Positions 61,559 to 64,000 of a DNA stretch of 64,000 bases are shown here, in pieces. Below the pieces are notes generated by a model, which saw nothing but the letters and a program-made list of their open reading frames with translations, did not search any database and had not been told where the DNA came from. The stretch comes from an uncultured Collinsella sp. GTDB lineage: Bacteria; Actinomycetota; Coriobacteriia; Coriobacteriales; Coriobacteriaceae. The translations under genes and the position numbers were made by a program. The DNA is taken from the NCBI GenBank assembly GCA_902494565.1, contig CABUTN010000006.1, positions 11,253-75,252 on the forward strand, written 5' to 3'. The stretch's first letter is position 1. Every line of letters begins with the position of its first letter.

Positions 61559-63399
61559 TGACCGATCTTGCATCCACCACACCACAATCGCTCGGTCGCG
61601 ATCCCATGGTCGGCCTGCGCCTGGCGCGTGTCGACGAGTTTGAGCCGGCCATTGCGCTCGGTCAGGACGAACTGCCTGCCTATCTGCGTCGTTTTACGAT
61701 GCTGTTTGCCGACGATGCCACCATGCGCCGTGGCGGTATCGGCCGCGTGACGCGTGCCGTCAACGCCCAAGGCGAGGCCGTGGCACTCAAGCAGCTCATC
61801 TTGCCGACGCGCGATGAGTTTGACGACGATGCCGCTCACGAGGCGCTGGTCGCCAAGTTCAAGGCGGCGTTTCGCGAGGAATACGAATGCCATCGCGCCC
61901 TTTCGGGCCTCAAGGGCTTTCCCCGCCTCTATGGCTGGGGCGAGGTCGACGGTGTGCCTGCAATTGTCATGGAATGGGTCGAGGGCGAGACGCTTGCCCG
62001 CTTGCGTTCGCGACTTGCCGTGGACGATGCCGGACGCCTGTCGCCGCTTGTGGCGGCGCGTCTGGGTCGCGACCTGTTCGATCTGCTCTGCCGTATGAGC
62101 CTGGTGGGCGAGGGCTTTGTCCATCGCGATATCTCGCCCGCTAATATTATGGTGCGCACGGCGCGTCTACCGCTTGACCGGCAGCTTGCCGAGGGCACCT
62201 TTGACCTGTGCCTGATTGACTTTGGCTCATCGCTGGCGCTTGAGCCTGCGTCGGCCGTGGCCGGTACCGGCGGCAAGGCGTCGTTTACGGAGCGTTATGC
62301 CACGCTGCGTCGCGCGACGGTTGCCTATGCCCCGCCCGAGATGCTCACCGACGATATTCCCGACCTGCGCGCTTTGCGTATGTCGCCGGCGATCGACGTC
62401 TATGCCGCGGCAAGCACGGTTTACGAGCTCATTGCCGGCGTCGCGCCATACGAAGCCGCGCCGAGCACTTCGGGCACCTCGGGTTCGCGCAAAAAGACGC
62501 GCGACATCGCCAGCCCCTACCGTCTCAAGATGGACACGCGGCCCGACTATCCCATTGGTGCCCATGCGCCCGGTTGTGATTTGACTCAGCTGCTTCGTCG
62601 TGAGCCCGATGTGGCGCTCGCCGCGGCCGAGCAGGCCCAGCAGCTAGGGCTTGAGCCGGATTCCGAAGAGCTACGCGATGCGCTGGCGTTTGTCGATGCC
62701 CAGCTGTTCGACGTGGTGATGGCCTGTCTGTCCAGCCATCAAAAAGATCGTCCCGAGCCGGCGGCGGTCGAGGCGGCGCTCTCGGCGTTTTGTGACCACT
62801 ATGCGCAAAATGTCGGTCGTTCGCTCCGCGGCGAGCCGCTCACGCCGTGCCCCATGGATGCGTCTGGCCGCGCGGTTCGTCGCGCGGCGATGATCGGTGC
62901 GGCGGTCGTTTGCAGCGTGGTTTGGGCTGTGGTCGTGGTTTCGGCCGCGCTGCTGGCGTCGGGCGCTCGCGTGACGGCGACTTTGGGATCGCTCGTGTGG
63001 TCTGGGTCGCTGCCAGGTATTATTGCCGCACTGGCGTTGGCGCTGCCAGGCATAGCCGGCGTTGCCGCGGGGGCACTTGCGCGCGATCGGCGCTCGGGCT
63101 TCCTACAGGGTGTGCTTGCGCTTTCTGCCTGCGAGGTTCCGGTGCTGGTTGTGGCTGCATGTAGCGTATTTTCCCAACGCGCCGTGATGGGCGGCCTTGT
63201 TGCCGCTCTGGTTGCAACCTATACGCTTACGTGGTTTTTGCTTGCGATGGGCTTTGCCTTTGAACTTCCCGTTTCGGCACCGCGACGCACAAAAGCCCAG
63301 ATGGCGACTCCGCTTGCCGGTGGAGCCGCAGCTGCCCGTACTTTTGGCGGACCTGTCGAAGTATCGTCCGATTCTATTTCTACGACCAAGGAGGCCTAG
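61555..63399 (+). CDS. Ser/Thr protein kinase with C-terminal membrane helices
   Basis: 614 residues. A divergent kinase domain (~55-430) has RRGGIGRVTRAV, VALKQL, VMEWVEGETLAR, HRDISPANIMV, LIDFGSSLAL and APPEML. It carries two loops absent from typical kinases, around the PANIM-DFG interval and after YEAAPST. Four hydrophobic helices (~440-575) and a short cytoplasmic tail follow. It is translationally coupled to the secreted-protein gene before it, suggesting that protein as partner or substrate. Confidence 0.85.
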   Translation: MMTDLASTTPQSLGRDPMVGLRLARVDEFEPAIALGQDELPAYLRRFTMLFADDATMRRGGIGRVTRAVNAQGEAVALKQLILPTRDEFDDDAAHEALVAKFKAAFREEYECHRALSGLKGFPRLYGWGEVDGVPAIVMEWVEGETLARLRSRLAVDDAGRLSPLVAARLGRDLFDLLCRMSLVGEGFVHRDISPANIMVRTARLPLDRQLAEGTFDLCLIDFGSSLALEPASAVAGTGGKASFTERYATLRRATVAYAPPEMLTDDIPDLRALRMSPAIDVYAAASTVYELIAGVAPYEAAPSTSGTSGSRKKTRDIASPYRLKMDTRPDYPIGAHAPGCDLTQLLRREPDVALAAAEQAQQLGLEPDSEELRDALAFVDAQLFDVVMACLSSHQKDRPEPAAVEAALSAFCDHYAQNVGRSLRGEPLTPCPMDASGRAVRRAAMIGAAVVCSVVWAVVVVSAALLASGARVTATLGSLVWSGSLPGIIAALALALPGIAGVAAGALARDRRSGFLQGVLALSACEVPVLVVAACSVFSQRAVMGGLVAALVATYTLTWFLLAMGFAFELPVSAPRRTKAQMATPLAGGAAAARTFGGPVEVSSDSISTTKEA

Positions 63400-63402
63400 G
63401 TC

Positions 63403-64000
63403 ATGGCATCTCAAGTTGAGCTCACCCCATGCGGGGCCATGTTTGACATCTTTAAGCGCGCGGCGCATCTGAGCCATATCGAGCTGTGCGGCTTGGTGCT
63501 TTCGTCCCGTCCGCTCGCCGACGGCCGCAGCCCGCAGAGCCGAGCCGCCGATCGCTCTTGGGTTTCCCGCTTTATCGTTCGCGCGCCGGTCGGCACGCTT
63601 CAGCAGCGCTACTTTGCCGAATACGGTACCTCGGCTACGCGTATTATGTCGCAACTGGCCCTGCGCCAGCGCAATCCCATGGACTCCACGGCTGTGATCA
63701 ATATGGTGTGCGGTCCTGCAGGTGAACCGATGGTACGCGCGCTCGAAGAGTGCCACCAGGACACGAATCTCTATCGCAACGCGCTCGATCGCCTGTCCCA
63801 GGCGGCGGAACTCATGCCCGCCGAGCGCGCCGAGGCCGTGCTGGTGCTGTTTGTCGCCGTCGGTTGTTCGGCGGATGTGCGGTCCTCGGTGAACTATGCC
63901 ATCGACTACGCGCACGCGACCTGTGGCGGAGGCACTTCCACGCCGCGTTCGCTTGGCATGTCGCTGACTGCGGGCGAACGCGAACCCGCCCCGGCGCACC
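63403..64000 (+). CDS. unknown protein, 3' end off window
   Basis: The frame is open from the ATG at 63403 to the right edge (199 codons). It starts MASQVELTPCGAMFDIFKRA; then IELCGLVLSSRPLADGRS and RFIVRAPVGTLQQRYFAEYG follow, with a helical part (YRNALDRLSQAAELMPAERA). No signal or membrane segment and no family recognised. AAGGAGG lies about 10 nt upstream and the gene begins 4 nt after the kinase stop, so it belongs to the same operon. Confidence 0.7.
   Translation, partial: MASQVELTPCGAMFDIFKRAAHLSHIELCGLVLSSRPLADGRSPQSRAADRSWVSRFIVRAPVGTLQQRYFAEYGTSATRIMSQLALRQRNPMDSTAVINMVCGPAGEPMVRALEECHQDTNLYRNALDRLSQAAELMPAERAEAVLVLFVAVGCSADVRSSVNYAIDYAHATCGGGTSTPRSLGMSLTAGEREPAPAH

Overview
The window is GC-rich, gene-dense bacterial DNA. 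Gene content points to a Coriobacteriia actinobacterium of the human gut, most likely Collinsella or a close relative. The evidence is the dnaK-grpE-dnaJ-hspR order, an actinobacterial FHA/PP2C/RodA-PBP/PknB cell-wall signalling operon, NiaR control of NAD synthesis, mannose-family PTS genes and anaerobic [Fe-S] enzymes. The genus assignment is an inference from content; no 16S gene is present.

Layout. 1-5.4 kb (minus strand): a nickel/hydrogenase block, a small unknown protein, nikR, hypF, hypC, hypD and hypE (cut by the left edge). hypA lies 28 kb away at 32.4 kb, and no hydrogenase structural genes are in the window. 5.6-8.7 kb: thioredoxin, a protein resembling a degenerate uracil-DNA glycosylase, and an AgrC/LytTR-type two-component pair. 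8.9-12.8 kb: nadA-nadB-nadC-niaR behind a perfect 19-bp inverted repeat that is probably the NiaR operator. 13-18.2 kb: ferredoxin, then the heat-shock operon. 18.5-27.4 kb: an aconitase-family hydratase, two membrane-anchored proteins of unknown role, clpB (sharing a promoter motif with dnaK) and a large membrane-anchored protein. 27.6-32.3 kb: a TetR-controlled divergon with a DUF5692 membrane protein on one side and a 925-residue Fe-S flavoprotein on the other. 33.2-36.5 kb: a complete mannose-family PTS (IIAB, IIC, IID, ManO), then tRNA-Arg(CCU).

36.9-44.8 kb is the accessory part. It opens with a decayed iron alcohol dehydrogenase and about 1 kb of gene fragments. An frl-like Amadori-compound catabolic cluster follows: GntR regulator, YfcC-type transporter with a one-base frameshift, epimerase, SIS deglycase and PfkB kinase. 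A kinase N-terminal remnant closes the region.

45-55.2 kb (minus strand) is a cell-envelope kinase operon: a membrane Ser/Thr kinase, FhaA, FhaB, PP2C phosphatase, a RodA-class B PBP fusion protein and a PASTA kinase PknB. 55.3-60.4 kb carries a YcxB-like protein, dnaX, a small membrane protein, ybaB and recR. From 60.6 kb to the right edge there is a secreted Ser/Gly-rich protein, a third Ser/Thr kinase and a partial unknown gene.

Intergenic spaces hold several families of short palindromic elements (33, 46, 60, 65 and 70 nt), some in tandem with a strict 62-bp period. They are the main non-coding novelty of the window.
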